Source: Culturomica sp. (GTDB lineage: Bacteria; Bacteroidota; Bacteroidia; Bacteroidales; Marinifilaceae). Taken from it: a stretch of 64,000 bases of DNA. The stretch spans positions 1 through 64,000 of the forward strand of contig JAISVB010000038.1 in NCBI GenBank assembly GCA_031271755.1, written 5' to 3'. Made by a program: the position numbers and the translations under genes. Below the pieces are notes generated by a model that was not told the origin of the DNA, searched no databases, and was given only the letters and a program-made list of their open reading frames with translations. Shown here piece after piece: positions 7,205 through 16,726 of the stretch; within the stretch, counting starts at the first letter, position 1, and each line of letters opens with the position of its first letter.

Positions 7205-8056
7205 ATGAAAAGAGAAATTGTTGAAATTGTAACAGGTACTCCTGCCATCGACGGTGCAGGGGTACATTTAGTCAGGGTTTTAGGTCCCGATACCGTGTAC
7301 CGGTTCGACCCTTTCTTGATGTTGGATGCGTTCGATTCGAGCAATCCCGCCGATTACATCAAAGGCTTTCCCCTCCATCCGCACAGGGGAATAGAGACTT
7401 TCACTTACCTGATGGAAGGACGGATCGATCATCAGGACAGCTTGGGCAATAAAGGCTCTATACAAGGAGGAGACGCCCAGTGGATGACAGGCGGGAGCGG
7501 TATCCTGCATCAGGAAATGCCACAAGCAACGAAGCATTTGCTCGGACTGCAATTCTGGATCAATTTGCCTGCCAAAGAAAAAATGACCGATCCGAAGTAT
7601 TTCGACATCACTGCCGATACGGTGAAGGAGTTCAACGAGGACGGCACAAAAGTGAGGGTAGTAGCCGGAAAATACAAAAATCACCAGGGAGCGAAAGGCC
7701 ATCATCTCCCGGCTACCGTACTGGATGTTACGGTCGACGGAGATGCGGAGTTTATCCTGGAAGCCGATCCCGGTAAAACATTGTTCGTCTACATTGTCGA
7801 AGGCAGCGGAAGTTTCGGAGATAAAAAACAGGCGGTTTCCCGAAAAACGGCCCTCCTCTTTGATCGCAAAGGCGACGAATTTTATGTAAAAGCCGGCCGG
7901 GAGAGTATCCGTTTTATCCTTGCCACGGCGCCGCCTCTCGGAGAGCCGGTAGCCTGGGGTGGCCCCATCGTAATGAATACAAGGGAAGAACTTATGAGGG
8001 CTTTTGAGGAGTTGGACGAAGGGACATTTATAAAGCATAAACCCGTCAAATCCTGA
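7205..8056 (+). CDS. Pirin family bicupin protein
   Basis: A 283-residue two-cupin protein. The metal-binding residues of the N-terminal cupin are visible: His58 and His60 in FPLHPHRG, His102 and Glu104 in GILHQEM. Bacterial pirins bind iron and some show quercetinase-like activity, but their physiological roles differ and are mostly unknown. The C-terminal cupin (about 165-270) contains the typical phrase LATAPPLGEPVAWGGPIVMN. It follows the PPK2 gene closely. The stop codon abuts the stop of tamL on the other strand with no bases between, so no separate terminator fits there. Confidence 0.9.
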   Translation: MKREIVEIVTGTPAIDGAGVHLVRVLGPDTVYRFDPFLMLDAFDSSNPADYIKGFPLHPHRGIETFTYLMEGRIDHQDSLGNKGSIQGGDAQWMTGGSGILHQEMPQATKHLLGLQFWINLPAKEKMTDPKYFDITADTVKEFNEDGTKVRVVAGKYKNHQGAKGHHLPATVLDVTVDGDAEFILEADPGKTLFVYIVEGSGSFGDKKQAVSRKTALLFDRKGDEFYVKAGRESIRFILATAPPLGEPVAWGGPIVMNTREELMRAFEELDEGTFIKHKPVKS

Positions 8057-10357
8057 TCAGAAGGGATAGCCTATAGCTAAATTCAGCACCAGACCGTCCC
8101 GAAAACCGTAGCGGGGGATGTTGAAATAACCGGATTGTCCGGTTGGATAGGGGACGTGCAGGGCAATACCCAGATCAGCCCGGACGACCAAATAGGTAAT
8201 GTCGTACCGGAGGCCAAAGCCGGTTCCCAGAGCAAATTTGTCCCACAGTTTTTTAAACGTCAGCTCTCCTCCCGGTCGGGCGCTGTCCGGACGCAGCAGC
8301 CAAATGTTCCCGGCGTCCAGAAAGAAGGCGGCGTTCATGCCGCCGGTGACGTGGAAGCGATATTCCAGGTTACCCTCTATTTTTATGTCTCCGGTTCGAT
8401 CCAGGTAGGAGAAAGCAGCCCGGTTTTCGGGGTAGTAACTGCCCGGTCCGATGGAGCGGATCTGAAAAGCACGCAAACTGTTGGAACCGCCGGAATAAAA
8501 CTGCTCGCTATACGGCATAACCCGGGCATTACCGTAAGCGTAACCGATCCCTCCGGCGAAATGCAGGGCTAAGTAGGAGTTCTCATCTAACTGCCGATAG
8601 TGGATCATTTCGGTGTTCAGTTTCAGGAATTGAGAATACCTGTTTCCCAACAATTTCCGTCCTTCTCCCCTGTATCCAAAAAGCGACATCGCTCCCGAAA
8701 CCAGGTTCCCCGCCTCCGTCAGGGTAGCCTGCCAGAAAAAGCGGTGAGGCCGGCGATAGGTAGTTCTTCTGTCATACGTGTAAGTGTAGGAAGCGGACGG
8801 AATGAACTGGTCGCGGAAACTGCGTTCGATGATCCGGTTGTTCAATAAGGTCGAGTCAAATTCGGACGAGGTGCGCAGCAGGTGGGTGTAGTTCAGTTTG
8901 AAGGGAACAATGGTGTGGTAATGCCTGCGGGAGGAGTTGAAATCGTAGGTAGCGCTTCCCCACAGGGAGATCATGCGGAAATAGGAGTGGCGATTCAGCA
9001 AATCGGCTCCGATCTGAAACTGGGTTTTCTCCTGCCGGTCCCGGTTGGCTTGCATAAATTTGGGCACCACCAGACGCGGCACCGAAAGCCCCAGGCTCAA
9101 TCCCAATTCGTAAGAGTTGATCAGCCCGGATCTGCCCACTGCCGTTCTCTGCCCGCCGACCTGCCATTCGTAGGCTCCGGTGAGTTTCAGGGAGAAAGTC
9201 TGCGCCCGCCGGAACATATTCTTGTTGGACAGGGTCAAGGCCAGAGCGGGCCCCAGTAAGTTATTGGATTTGGAGGTGATCCCAAATTCCACTTCCGAGT
9301 CAATGGGCAGGGCGTAATCGGCAGAGATCCGGTAGTTGAGCCAGCGGCCGGACAGCGTATCCGTCCGGTCGATGCCCAGGTACACGTAACGGAATACGCC
9401 CAGGCGAACCACATCGCTTTGCGTCCGGCTTTGCCTCCAGGCCGTGTACAGTTGGCCGGGACGTTCCCGTACAGCCCGGGCGATCACCTGGGGTTTTAAG
9501 CGTTGCGGGAGCGTATAGACGATTTTCAGGCTGTCGTACGTCAACGTGTCCGGGCGAGATCGCCGGCTCTCCCCCGCCAGCAAGACCTCTATCTCCTTGA
9601 TCCGGTAAGGGTGAAGAGCCGCCTCCGGAACTCCCTGTTTCAGGGCGATCCGGACATCCGCCTTTCCCTTTAGCCGGTTGGTATCCACCAGAAATTCTAT
9701 GTGAACCGGTTGAAAGTAGTAATAGCCCCGGTTCCGGAAAACCGCAGCAATACGCTCCCGCTCCTGCTCCATAATGTTGACGTCGTACTGGTCACCGGGG
9801 CTCATGGCAGTCGCTCTCATCGACTGCAGCAGCAAGGTGTCCAATCCCACCGGCCACGCTGCCAATGCGATCGTATCGTAACAGAGCGGCGGCGGCAGAA
9901 CGACCCGGTAACTGATCTTTGCCTTCTTTGGATTTCTTTTGTTCGGGATCACCTCGTAAGATGCCTGCGTACCGAAAAAACCGTAATCCTTCATGGTATT
10001 TTCCACCATGCGCACCCGTAAATCCGGCTGCACGGTGGAGATCAGTACAGGTTTCTTAGACAATTTTTTATAGAGCCAGCTTTTCAATCCTTTCTTTTCC
10101 GGAACGTTCCAGTTGTACACCCACAACCCGACGGGAAAGGGAGAGCGGACATAGGGAGCGAACAACGGGTTGTTCGGAGGGACGGAAAGCGACCGCTTCA
10201 GCGCAGCCCCCTGTTTGCCCTCCAATTTGAATTTTTCCGGCGTTTCCACCCTGATTTTTTTCACCCCCGTGTACAATACCTCTCCTTCTCCCAATTTCCG
10301 GGTGGTGGAACAGGCTGTCAACAGGAACAGAAAAACTATGTACGTGTATTTACTCAT
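8057..10357 (-). CDS. tamL: TamL-type outer-membrane lipoprotein barrel (TamA homologue)
   Basis: A 766-residue member of the BamA/TamA (Omp85) superfamily with a lipoprotein signal ending in LTAC (Cys16), the arrangement called TamL in Bacteroidota. POTRA-like domains cover about residues 30-330, including MEQERERIAAVFRNRGYYYF, which also appears in the other Omp85 protein at 16727. The barrel fills the rest, with the family block YSGGSNSLRAFQIRSIGPGS near 630, and it ends in the aromatic residue F (NLAIGYPF). Its start overlaps the end of tamB by 8 bases, so the two are translationally coupled. Expected role: working with TamB in outer-membrane protein or lipid homeostasis. Confidence 0.9.
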   Translation of the reverse strand: MSKYTYIVFLFLLTACSTTRKLGEGEVLYTGVKKIRVETPEKFKLEGKQGAALKRSLSVPPNNPLFAPYVRSPFPVGLWVYNWNVPEKKGLKSWLYKKLSKKPVLISTVQPDLRVRMVENTMKDYGFFGTQASYEVIPNKRNPKKAKISYRVVLPPPLCYDTIALAAWPVGLDTLLLQSMRATAMSPGDQYDVNIMEQERERIAAVFRNRGYYYFQPVHIEFLVDTNRLKGKADVRIALKQGVPEAALHPYRIKEIEVLLAGESRRSRPDTLTYDSLKIVYTLPQRLKPQVIARAVRERPGQLYTAWRQSRTQSDVVRLGVFRYVYLGIDRTDTLSGRWLNYRISADYALPIDSEVEFGITSKSNNLLGPALALTLSNKNMFRRAQTFSLKLTGAYEWQVGGQRTAVGRSGLINSYELGLSLGLSVPRLVVPKFMQANRDRQEKTQFQIGADLLNRHSYFRMISLWGSATYDFNSSRRHYHTIVPFKLNYTHLLRTSSEFDSTLLNNRIIERSFRDQFIPSASYTYTYDRRTTYRRPHRFFWQATLTEAGNLVSGAMSLFGYRGEGRKLLGNRYSQFLKLNTEMIHYRQLDENSYLALHFAGGIGYAYGNARVMPYSEQFYSGGSNSLRAFQIRSIGPGSYYPENRAAFSYLDRTGDIKIEGNLEYRFHVTGGMNAAFFLDAGNIWLLRPDSARPGGELTFKKLWDKFALGTGFGLRYDITYLVVRADLGIALHVPYPTGQSGYFNIPRYGFRDGLVLNLAIGYPF

Positions 10358-13300
10358 CTCCGGATACGCTCTTTTTTCGTTTGGATTTCCGGATAAAAAG
10401 ATCCTTGATCCGGTTAAAACTTTTTCGCAACAACACCCCTGCCCCGGTTTTTGTCACTTCGCCCTCCAGCACGCTCTCGTAATTGGTCTGGCGAAACGCT
10501 TTCAGAAACCAGTTCCGGTTCCGGGTCAGAGCATACTCGATGGCAATGTCGCCGACCAGATTCTGCTCTATGCCCTTTCCCGGTTCTCCGTCCGTAGAGA
10601 TCCGCCCGCCGATCTTGACGTTGATCCGATCGTTAAAAAGGTGTTTGGAAAACTGGTAAGAGTAATCGGTGCGGGTCACCTGCTGTCCTTCCCGGCCGGT
10701 CCGGTTGTAGCTGTCTATCCCGAACGTCAATCCCACATCTCCCAAATACCTTCGCGACCACTGATTTAACTCGCCGGCGAGAAAGTTGTTGAGGGTATTG
10801 TTGGCCGAATTGCCCGTGCTCATGGTTCCCGGACCCGAATAATTCCCGTATACCAACAGGTTCATCGCCTGTTTGGTGCGCTCTTCCGGCGATAAAGTCG
10901 CCAGTTGGTTCCGGATATCCTGATCGTTGGGCGCATTTAGATCGAACGTCACCTGTGGCCGGTTCAGAGTGCCTTCTATCCGGATCAGAGCGGTAAAGTT
11001 AACCATGCGGGCACTCTGATTCTCTTCGACGACGTTGACCCGAATCGATGATCCGGCCGAAATGTTCAGCGTGGGATTTTCCAGCCTTCCCGCCCATTCG
11101 ATATAGCTGCCGCTTTGTATATCGAACGTTTTGAGGCCGACAATAGGCACCCGGTACCGGACCGTTCCCCCGTTCAGGCCGTATCTCCCGGAAAGCGTAT
11201 TTCCCTCTTCCGGACTGGCCGCAAACATCAGATCCCCCCCTCCCTGTATCCGGATCTGATCATTCCCCTCTTCCGACAGGTTGATGTTGGCGCGCACCGC
11301 CTCTCCGATGTCAACGTAGAGTTTCAGGGTAAAACTGCCGTCGTTTTGCTGCACCTGTTCCACTTTCCTATGCTGCCGAAGCGTATCGCCGAAAGAGAGG
11401 AAACGCACCAGGTTCGCGGAACGATCCTGCAACTCCGGAGTGGAATTCAACATCACGTAGGTCACATCGGTGTTGTTGAGAACACGGACATTCCCGTCCA
11501 TCACCAATTTCGTAAAAGCGCCCTTAACGGTCATGTTTACATCCGTATAGGCTTTTCCGAAGATGGGTGAACCGGAATTGGAACGGACATTGACAGCCTG
11601 AAAATTCCGGGCGGAAACCGACAAATCGGCTTTCATCCGGTCAAAAGGGGTAAAATCGATCGTTCCGTTGATCTCCATCGGTTGGTTATTCGCCGACAAC
11701 AGGGAAAACTTGCGGAAATTCACTTCTCCGCCCCGCACCGACAAACGGGAGGAATCCACCGCAAAGGAGGTTCCCGGCATGGCGGGAGTCACCCAGGCAT
11801 TCCGAAAAGAAAAACCACCGTCTATCTCCGGCGTCTTCAAAGTACCCCGAATTTTCAGATCTCCACGCAGTTCGCCTGCCAGGTTCATCCAACCATCCGG
11901 TATAAACGCCGAAACCGCTTGCAGGGGAAGAGCAGGTATAGTTGCATCTACCCGAAGCGAAGGATCCCCCGGAACTGTGACCGCCTCTCCGTCCACGGTC
12001 AGGCGCTGCACTCCGTCAATCGCCAGTTTTACACCGGCCGTATGGCGGGACCAACGATCCGCTCCCCGGTAATTTAGATCCATCCGTATGTCCCCCACTC
12101 TTTTCTGTTTGTAAGAGAAATTTCCCAGCTCTATCCGGCCGCTTCCCTCCAAAGCCGACGCCTCTTCGTTTACCGACACATCCAGGTTGATTTTTCCTCC
12201 CCATGGGGGAAGCAAAGGCAGCCAAGCGGACAGGGCGGACAGATCGATCTCCTGCACCTGCAATTGCAATTTTTCCGGCATCCCTCCGGTGTTTTCCTGC
12301 GACCTCAAGCGGATCTGTTTTTCTCCGGAAGAGAGGGAGAGATCGGCCAGGATCCGGTGATCCGGATAGAAGATGATCCGGTTGTTTTTATTCAGTGTCC
12401 ACCGGTTGTAGCCAAATACCGGGTTCTCCGGGAACAGGCTGACTTGCCAGGAACTGTCGTGCATGACTACGGAGATTCCCGTTTCGACGACGGTTTCTTC
12501 TCTCCGGTTTTGTTGCCGGAAGGCTGCTTCCAATCCGTTGGCGAGCAACCGTCCGGAGATACGCAAACTGTAAAAACTATCCGGTAATCCCTGCAGTCCG
12601 TAAATTTGCAGAGAATACTCCGCTTCACTTCCCTGTTGGGTCAACGCAAAAGCAAGGGTATCGGCCTCCATGTTCTTCAGAACCGGATCCTCTGCTCCTA
12701 TCCGGGCATACAACCCCTTCCCTCTTTCGTTGCTTATCTCTGCGTACAGGTTCCTGTACCAGATTCTCCTCGTATCCAAATAAATTACCGGTGCATTCTG
12801 AGATCCGCTTTTCCATTCGAAGCGAAAAGGAGGCAGCGTATCTGCCAACTGTTGCAGGTCTATGCTCCGCTCCATGATCTGCCTTTGCAACAGATCCGTC
12901 CAACTCCCGATCCGTTTCGCCAAAACCGGGATCGCCGTATCTGCCCGGAAGGTTGCGTTCAAATCCCCGGAAGTCAGGCTGGCTGCGGTTTGTTCCGGTT
13001 GGCCGGCTAACCGGAGTTCCGTTCTTCCCAATTCGTAAAATCCACCGCCTTCGTTGAGCCTGACCGAATCAAGCAGAGCCGTCGCCCACAGGGTATCCCG
13101 GCCTGTTTCTCCTTCCAGATGCAGGTTTAGAGCCACGCACATCGCCGTATCCGTAAAATGCAACGCCTGCAGATCAATCAACTTTGCTTTTCCTTCCACA
13201 CGCCCGTCGTAACGCCCCTCCCGGGAGATTAGATCAAAACGGAGATCCAGCAAAGCGGCGGAATCCCTGCTTTGCAACACCCCTTCCAAATGAGCATCTG

Positions 13301-15020
13301 TCAGGTGTGCCATGAGACGGATATCCCTGTAGGTGTGCTGTCTATACTCCCCTTTTTCCAATTCCAGCAAGAGTCCGGCCTGCGCGTTGCCGGGGCGCCA
13401 TTGGTTTCCTCTCAGATAGAGTTCTGCAGTGAGCGCTCCGAGGGGTTGATCCGGGAAAAAGGCTCCCAGATCGAAATTGTCCGTTTTCAGGTGCAGGTCG
13501 TACTGTTCGGAAAGGAAGGAGTAAGAGCCGGTAATATCTGCACACCCTTCTTTCCGGCACAAGGTGATCCGGGGATACGTCACACCGTTCGAAGCTTCCA
13601 GATCGGCCGTCAGCAAAAGTCCGGCCGGAACAGTAAACGCTTCTCCCAAGAGGGAACGCCCACAAACAGAGTCGCCCGTTTCCGCCTTGACGTGCATCCG
13701 GCCGTTCAATTTTTCCGGCCGGGTATATCCGGACAGTTGTCCGTTGGCCGCAAGCGTGATGCAACCCGGGATCGAAACATCCAACTGATTGACCCGAAGG
13801 AGATCAGTGTGATATGAAAGATCCGCATCCACCCGGGCACTCTTCCAGCCGACAGCCAGTTGCGGCCGGAAAAAACGCACATCCCCGGCACCCACCGTCC
13901 CGGTCAGATTAACCGCTATGGGTGCTTGCCCCGGCAGATCGGTAATTCCCGTCTCCGCCGTAGCATCTAAACGAAGCGACGAATAAGGCGTACGGATCAA
14001 CATACCGGTTAACCGGGTGTGCGTCGTATCCAAATCGGCTTCGGCCTTTATTTCGCTGATCTCCCCTCCCTGCGGACGCACCAACCGGAGCTCCTCCAAA
14101 CCGGCCCGGACGGTCGTCCCCCGGTTGTATATCCCGTTCAAAACCAACCCGATCTCTGCCAGTTCAATCTCTATTTTTCCCCCGGAAAGTCCGTCCATCT
14201 CAAACGAAAATTGCTCCAAATCCAATCGTCCCGCCTCTACCGTCCAGTTGCCGGAACTATCCGCTTCCGCCTGTTCCGGAGCGCTTTTCACCGGTGTACC
14301 GGTTCCTGAAAGCAATTCCATGGTACAGCCGCCCTTTTTCAGTTCGATCTCCCGCGCCTGCACCTGTTGTTTTCCCAAATCCAGCGCCACGTTCCGGATC
14401 ATCCCTTCTCCCAATCCGGCCTGCAGAAACGGCAGGTTTTGCAAATGCATGCGGTAATCCACCTCCCGCAATTGAATCCGGCGAACCAGAAATCTCCAAT
14501 CCAATCCGGTATTGTCCATTGTATCCGGTGCGGAGGAGGTACCTCCGGTAAATGCTACCTTCCCGCCGGTCACGCTCACATTCCCGACCCCTGTCTGTTT
14601 CGATCCCGGCCTCCAACGGATGGAGCGTATCTCCAATTCCGGTACATCCACCCGTATGCTCATTCCGGTAGAATCATTCGCCCAATGCACCCGCGCCTCC
14701 TGCAACAGCAATTGCGTAGCCACGACCTGCCCACTCAACAATTCGAGCAGACCAATGTTCAGGCGAAAATTTCCGGTATAGACCAAGGTATCCCCGGATG
14801 GCTTTCCAAGGTATACGCTTTCCATCCGGAGATCGAAGGGGAAAGTCAGGTCAAAATGTTCCACCCGTGCCTCCATCCGGAGCGATTCCCGCACATAAGC
14901 CAACCCTTTGTCCAAAGCATAACGCTGTACCGCGGGAATGTAGAGTGTTGCCGGTAACAACAACATCATCACCACTAAGAACAGGAGGATGCCCACAAAA
15001 TATTTAAAAACTTTCTTCAT
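10350..15020 (-). CDS. tamB: TamB-like translocation/assembly protein
   Basis: A 1556-residue AsmA-like protein that should span the periplasm from an N-terminal inner-membrane anchor (about 5-28) to the outer membrane. The long middle consists of repeated beta-strands of the beta-taco groove type. The C-terminal TamB (DUF490) domain is recognisable from about 1100 onward, including MEINGTIDFTPFDRMKADLS and GLTFGIDSYNRTGREGQQV. It ends in a basic tail. In proteobacteria TamB works with the Omp85 protein TamA and is implicated in phospholipid transport. Here it overlaps tamL by 8 bases and follows the response regulator by 60 bases, in one direction with the sensor kinase. Confidence 0.9.
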   Translation of the reverse strand: MKKVFKYFVGILLFLVVMMLLLPATLYIPAVQRYALDKGLAYVRESLRMEARVEHFDLTFPFDLRMESVYLGKPSGDTLVYTGNFRLNIGLLELLSGQVVATQLLLQEARVHWANDSTGMSIRVDVPELEIRSIRWRPGSKQTGVGNVSVTGGKVAFTGGTSSAPDTMDNTGLDWRFLVRRIQLREVDYRMHLQNLPFLQAGLGEGMIRNVALDLGKQQVQAREIELKKGGCTMELLSGTGTPVKSAPEQAEADSSGNWTVEAGRLDLEQFSFEMDGLSGGKIEIELAEIGLVLNGIYNRGTTVRAGLEELRLVRPQGGEISEIKAEADLDTTHTRLTGMLIRTPYSSLRLDATAETGITDLPGQAPIAVNLTGTVGAGDVRFFRPQLAVGWKSARVDADLSYHTDLLRVNQLDVSIPGCITLAANGQLSGYTRPEKLNGRMHVKAETGDSVCGRSLLGEAFTVPAGLLLTADLEASNGVTYPRITLCRKEGCADITGSYSFLSEQYDLHLKTDNFDLGAFFPDQPLGALTAELYLRGNQWRPGNAQAGLLLELEKGEYRQHTYRDIRLMAHLTDAHLEGVLQSRDSAALLDLRFDLISREGRYDGRVEGKAKLIDLQALHFTDTAMCVALNLHLEGETGRDTLWATALLDSVRLNEGGGFYELGRTELRLAGQPEQTAASLTSGDLNATFRADTAIPVLAKRIGSWTDLLQRQIMERSIDLQQLADTLPPFRFEWKSGSQNAPVIYLDTRRIWYRNLYAEISNERGKGLYARIGAEDPVLKNMEADTLAFALTQQGSEAEYSLQIYGLQGLPDSFYSLRISGRLLANGLEAAFRQQNRREETVVETGISVVMHDSSWQVSLFPENPVFGYNRWTLNKNNRIIFYPDHRILADLSLSSGEKQIRLRSQENTGGMPEKLQLQVQEIDLSALSAWLPLLPPWGGKINLDVSVNEEASALEGSGRIELGNFSYKQKRVGDIRMDLNYRGADRWSRHTAGVKLAIDGVQRLTVDGEAVTVPGDPSLRVDATIPALPLQAVSAFIPDGWMNLAGELRGDLKIRGTLKTPEIDGGFSFRNAWVTPAMPGTSFAVDSSRLSVRGGEVNFRKFSLLSANNQPMEINGTIDFTPFDRMKADLSVSARNFQAVNVRSNSGSPIFGKAYTDVNMTVKGAFTKLVMDGNVRVLNNTDVTYVMLNSTPELQDRSANLVRFLSFGDTLRQHRKVEQVQQNDGSFTLKLYVDIGEAVRANINLSEEGNDQIRIQGGGDLMFAASPEEGNTLSGRYGLNGGTVRYRVPIVGLKTFDIQSGSYIEWAGRLENPTLNISAGSSIRVNVVEENQSARMVNFTALIRIEGTLNRPQVTFDLNAPNDQDIRNQLATLSPEERTKQAMNLLVYGNYSGPGTMSTGNSANNTLNNFLAGELNQWSRRYLGDVGLTFGIDSYNRTGREGQQVTRTDYSYQFSKHLFNDRINVKIGGRISTDGEPGKGIEQNLVGDIAIEYALTRNRNWFLKAFRQTNYESVLEGEVTKTGAGVLLRKSFNRIKDLFIRKSKRKKSVSGDE

Positions 15021-15080
15021 GCTTTGGTCCGGCTTCCCGGATATGATTTATACCGGACGAAATCCCGAAATGTTTCCGGA

Positions 15081-15737
15081 TTAATCGTTTATGCAGATGA
15101 TTTTATTCCGGATAGCATACATGACCAAAGCGGCAGTGTTCCGGCAGCCGGTTTTGCTGAGGAGATTGGCCCGGTGTTTGTCTACCGTACGCTTGCTGAT
15201 AAACAGGGCGTCGGCGATCTCCTGGTTCGATTCTCCCTTGCAAACGTGGTACAAGATCTCCAACTCCCGGCCTGAGAGTTCGTTTTCCGGAAAAATCGCC
15301 GTCGTTTTCTGGTGTTCCCGCATGTTATTGAGGATATTGAACAGGAGCTCCTCCGAGAAAAAGTTCTCTCCGGCCGCCACCTTCCGGATGGCAGCCAATA
15401 CATGCTCGATGCCGGAATTTTTCAGGACGAACCCTTTTGCCCCGGCATCGATCATTTCGTAGTAATACCGTTCGTCCCCGTACATGGAGAGGGCTATGAT
15501 CTTTAGACCGGGTTTCCGTTGCAACGCTTTGCGCGTGGCCTCTATGCCATTCATGCCCGGCATCTCTATGTCCATCAGCACCACATCGCAATCCGACAGG
15601 GGCAGGTCCTCCACAAATTCCTTCCCGTCGGAGGCTTCGTAGATCTGTGACACAAATTCCTGTGCGGAGAGAAGAAGTTTCAACCCTTCCCGGAACATCT
15701 TGTGGTCGTCTATCAGGTAGATTTTCAATTTTTCCAT
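15081..15737 (-). CDS. NarL/LuxR-type response regulator
   Basis: A 218-residue regulator. The receiver domain has the acidic pocket IDDH near the start, phosphoacceptor Asp56 in VLMDIEMPGMNG, and a conserved Lys in GFVLKNSG. The C-terminal LuxR-type helix-turn-helix (LSGRELEILYHVCKGE to KRTVDKHRANLLSKTG) binds DNA. I start at ATG 15737; an in-frame TTG at 15764 overlaps the kinase stop and is less likely. It pairs with the histidine kinase 23 bases upstream and precedes tamB by 60 bases. I infer that its targets include the surrounding envelope genes. Confidence 0.93.
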   Translation of the reverse strand: MEKLKIYLIDDHKMFREGLKLLLSAQEFVSQIYEASDGKEFVEDLPLSDCDVVLMDIEMPGMNGIEATRKALQRKPGLKIIALSMYGDERYYYEMIDAGAKGFVLKNSGIEHVLAAIRKVAAGENFFSEELLFNILNNMREHQKTTAIFPENELSGRELEILYHVCKGESNQEIADALFISKRTVDKHRANLLSKTGCRNTAALVMYAIRNKIICIND

Positions 15738-15760
15738 GCCGGTACCGTGTTTACAAAGGA

Positions 15761-16702
15761 TCAAATTTTTAAAAAAGCGCGGGCGTGCATTCCTTTTCCC
15801 CGCTCGCTCACAATTTCCAGATCCCCGTTCCCGGAGCGCAAACGGTGCCGCATGTTGTCCAACCCCATGCCGTACAGGGTCGCTTCCCGGTCGACATTGA
15901 AACCGATCCCGTCGTCGTTGTACTCCAATCGCAGGGTCTTGTCCGCCTGTTCCAATTTTATTTCAATCCGTTTCGCCTCGGCATGGCGCAGGGTATTGTT
16001 GATCAGTTCGCATATTACCCGATACATGACCACCTCCGCGTTATACGGATAACGCCGGTTGGCGATGTTGGTGTCAAAGGAGATGTCGATCCCTTCCGCC
16101 GGGCGCAGCCGCTTCACAAAAGCATCGACCGCTTCCCGCAGTCCGAAATTGTCTAAAATGTGCGGACTGATGTTGACCGATATGTCCCGGACACACACAA
16201 TGGCTTCATCCACCGCCTGACGCAGATTTTGCCGGATGGGACCGTCGGTTTCCGCAGGGTGCCGGTCGCCCAAGCCGGATACCAGCATCTTGATCACGCT
16301 TAACAGGGGCCCCAACCCGTCGTGCAACTCTTTGGCAAAGTGCCGCCGCTCCCGCTCTTCTGTCCGGATCACGGCCGACAGTACTTTGTTCTCGGCCTCT
16401 TTCCGGATGGCATCCACCCGTCGCATAAATTGAAAAATCTTGCGGATGTAAAAAACTCCCACGACGAAGACTGCCGAAATAACGAGGGAGAGCCACCGCT
16501 GGAAAATGGCCAATTCGTCCGTATATTCCGGATAAGCGGAAGGCAGAAAGTCCACGATCCGGGAAACCACGATCAAAATAAAACCGGTGGAGATCAAAAT
16601 CCACGAGCCGTTGAATTTGGTCCGCTTGAACAAGCTGATCGCAATACCGGCCGCCAATACCTGCAAAAGCAAAGAGGCGTAAAGAAGAATCGTCGATACC
16701 AT
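15761..16702 (-). CDS. NarX-like sensor histidine kinase (HisKA_3)
   Basis: A 313-residue membrane kinase. Three predicted membrane helices (about 4-25, 33-52, 68-88) leave almost no periplasmic sensor domain, so the stimulus is probably in or near the membrane. The dimerisation/phosphoacceptor box ERERRHFAKELHDGLGPLLS carries His127, and the ATPase domain has NTLRHAEAKRI and GIGFN with YGMGLDNMRHRL. Kinases of this group pair with LuxR-type regulators, and one follows 23 bases downstream. I start at the second ATG (16702). It is nested between two Omp85 lipoprotein genes and tamB, which suggests sensing of outer-membrane assembly state. Confidence 0.92.
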   Translation of the reverse strand: MVSTILLYASLLLQVLAAGIAISLFKRTKFNGSWILISTGFILIVVSRIVDFLPSAYPEYTDELAIFQRWLSLVISAVFVVGVFYIRKIFQFMRRVDAIRKEAENKVLSAVIRTEERERRHFAKELHDGLGPLLSVIKMLVSGLGDRHPAETDGPIRQNLRQAVDEAIVCVRDISVNISPHILDNFGLREAVDAFVKRLRPAEGIDISFDTNIANRRYPYNAEVVMYRVICELINNTLRHAEAKRIEIKLEQADKTLRLEYNDDGIGFNVDREATLYGMGLDNMRHRLRSGNGDLEIVSERGKGMHARAFLKI

Positions 16703-16726
16703 AATACACACTTTTTTACTTCGTTA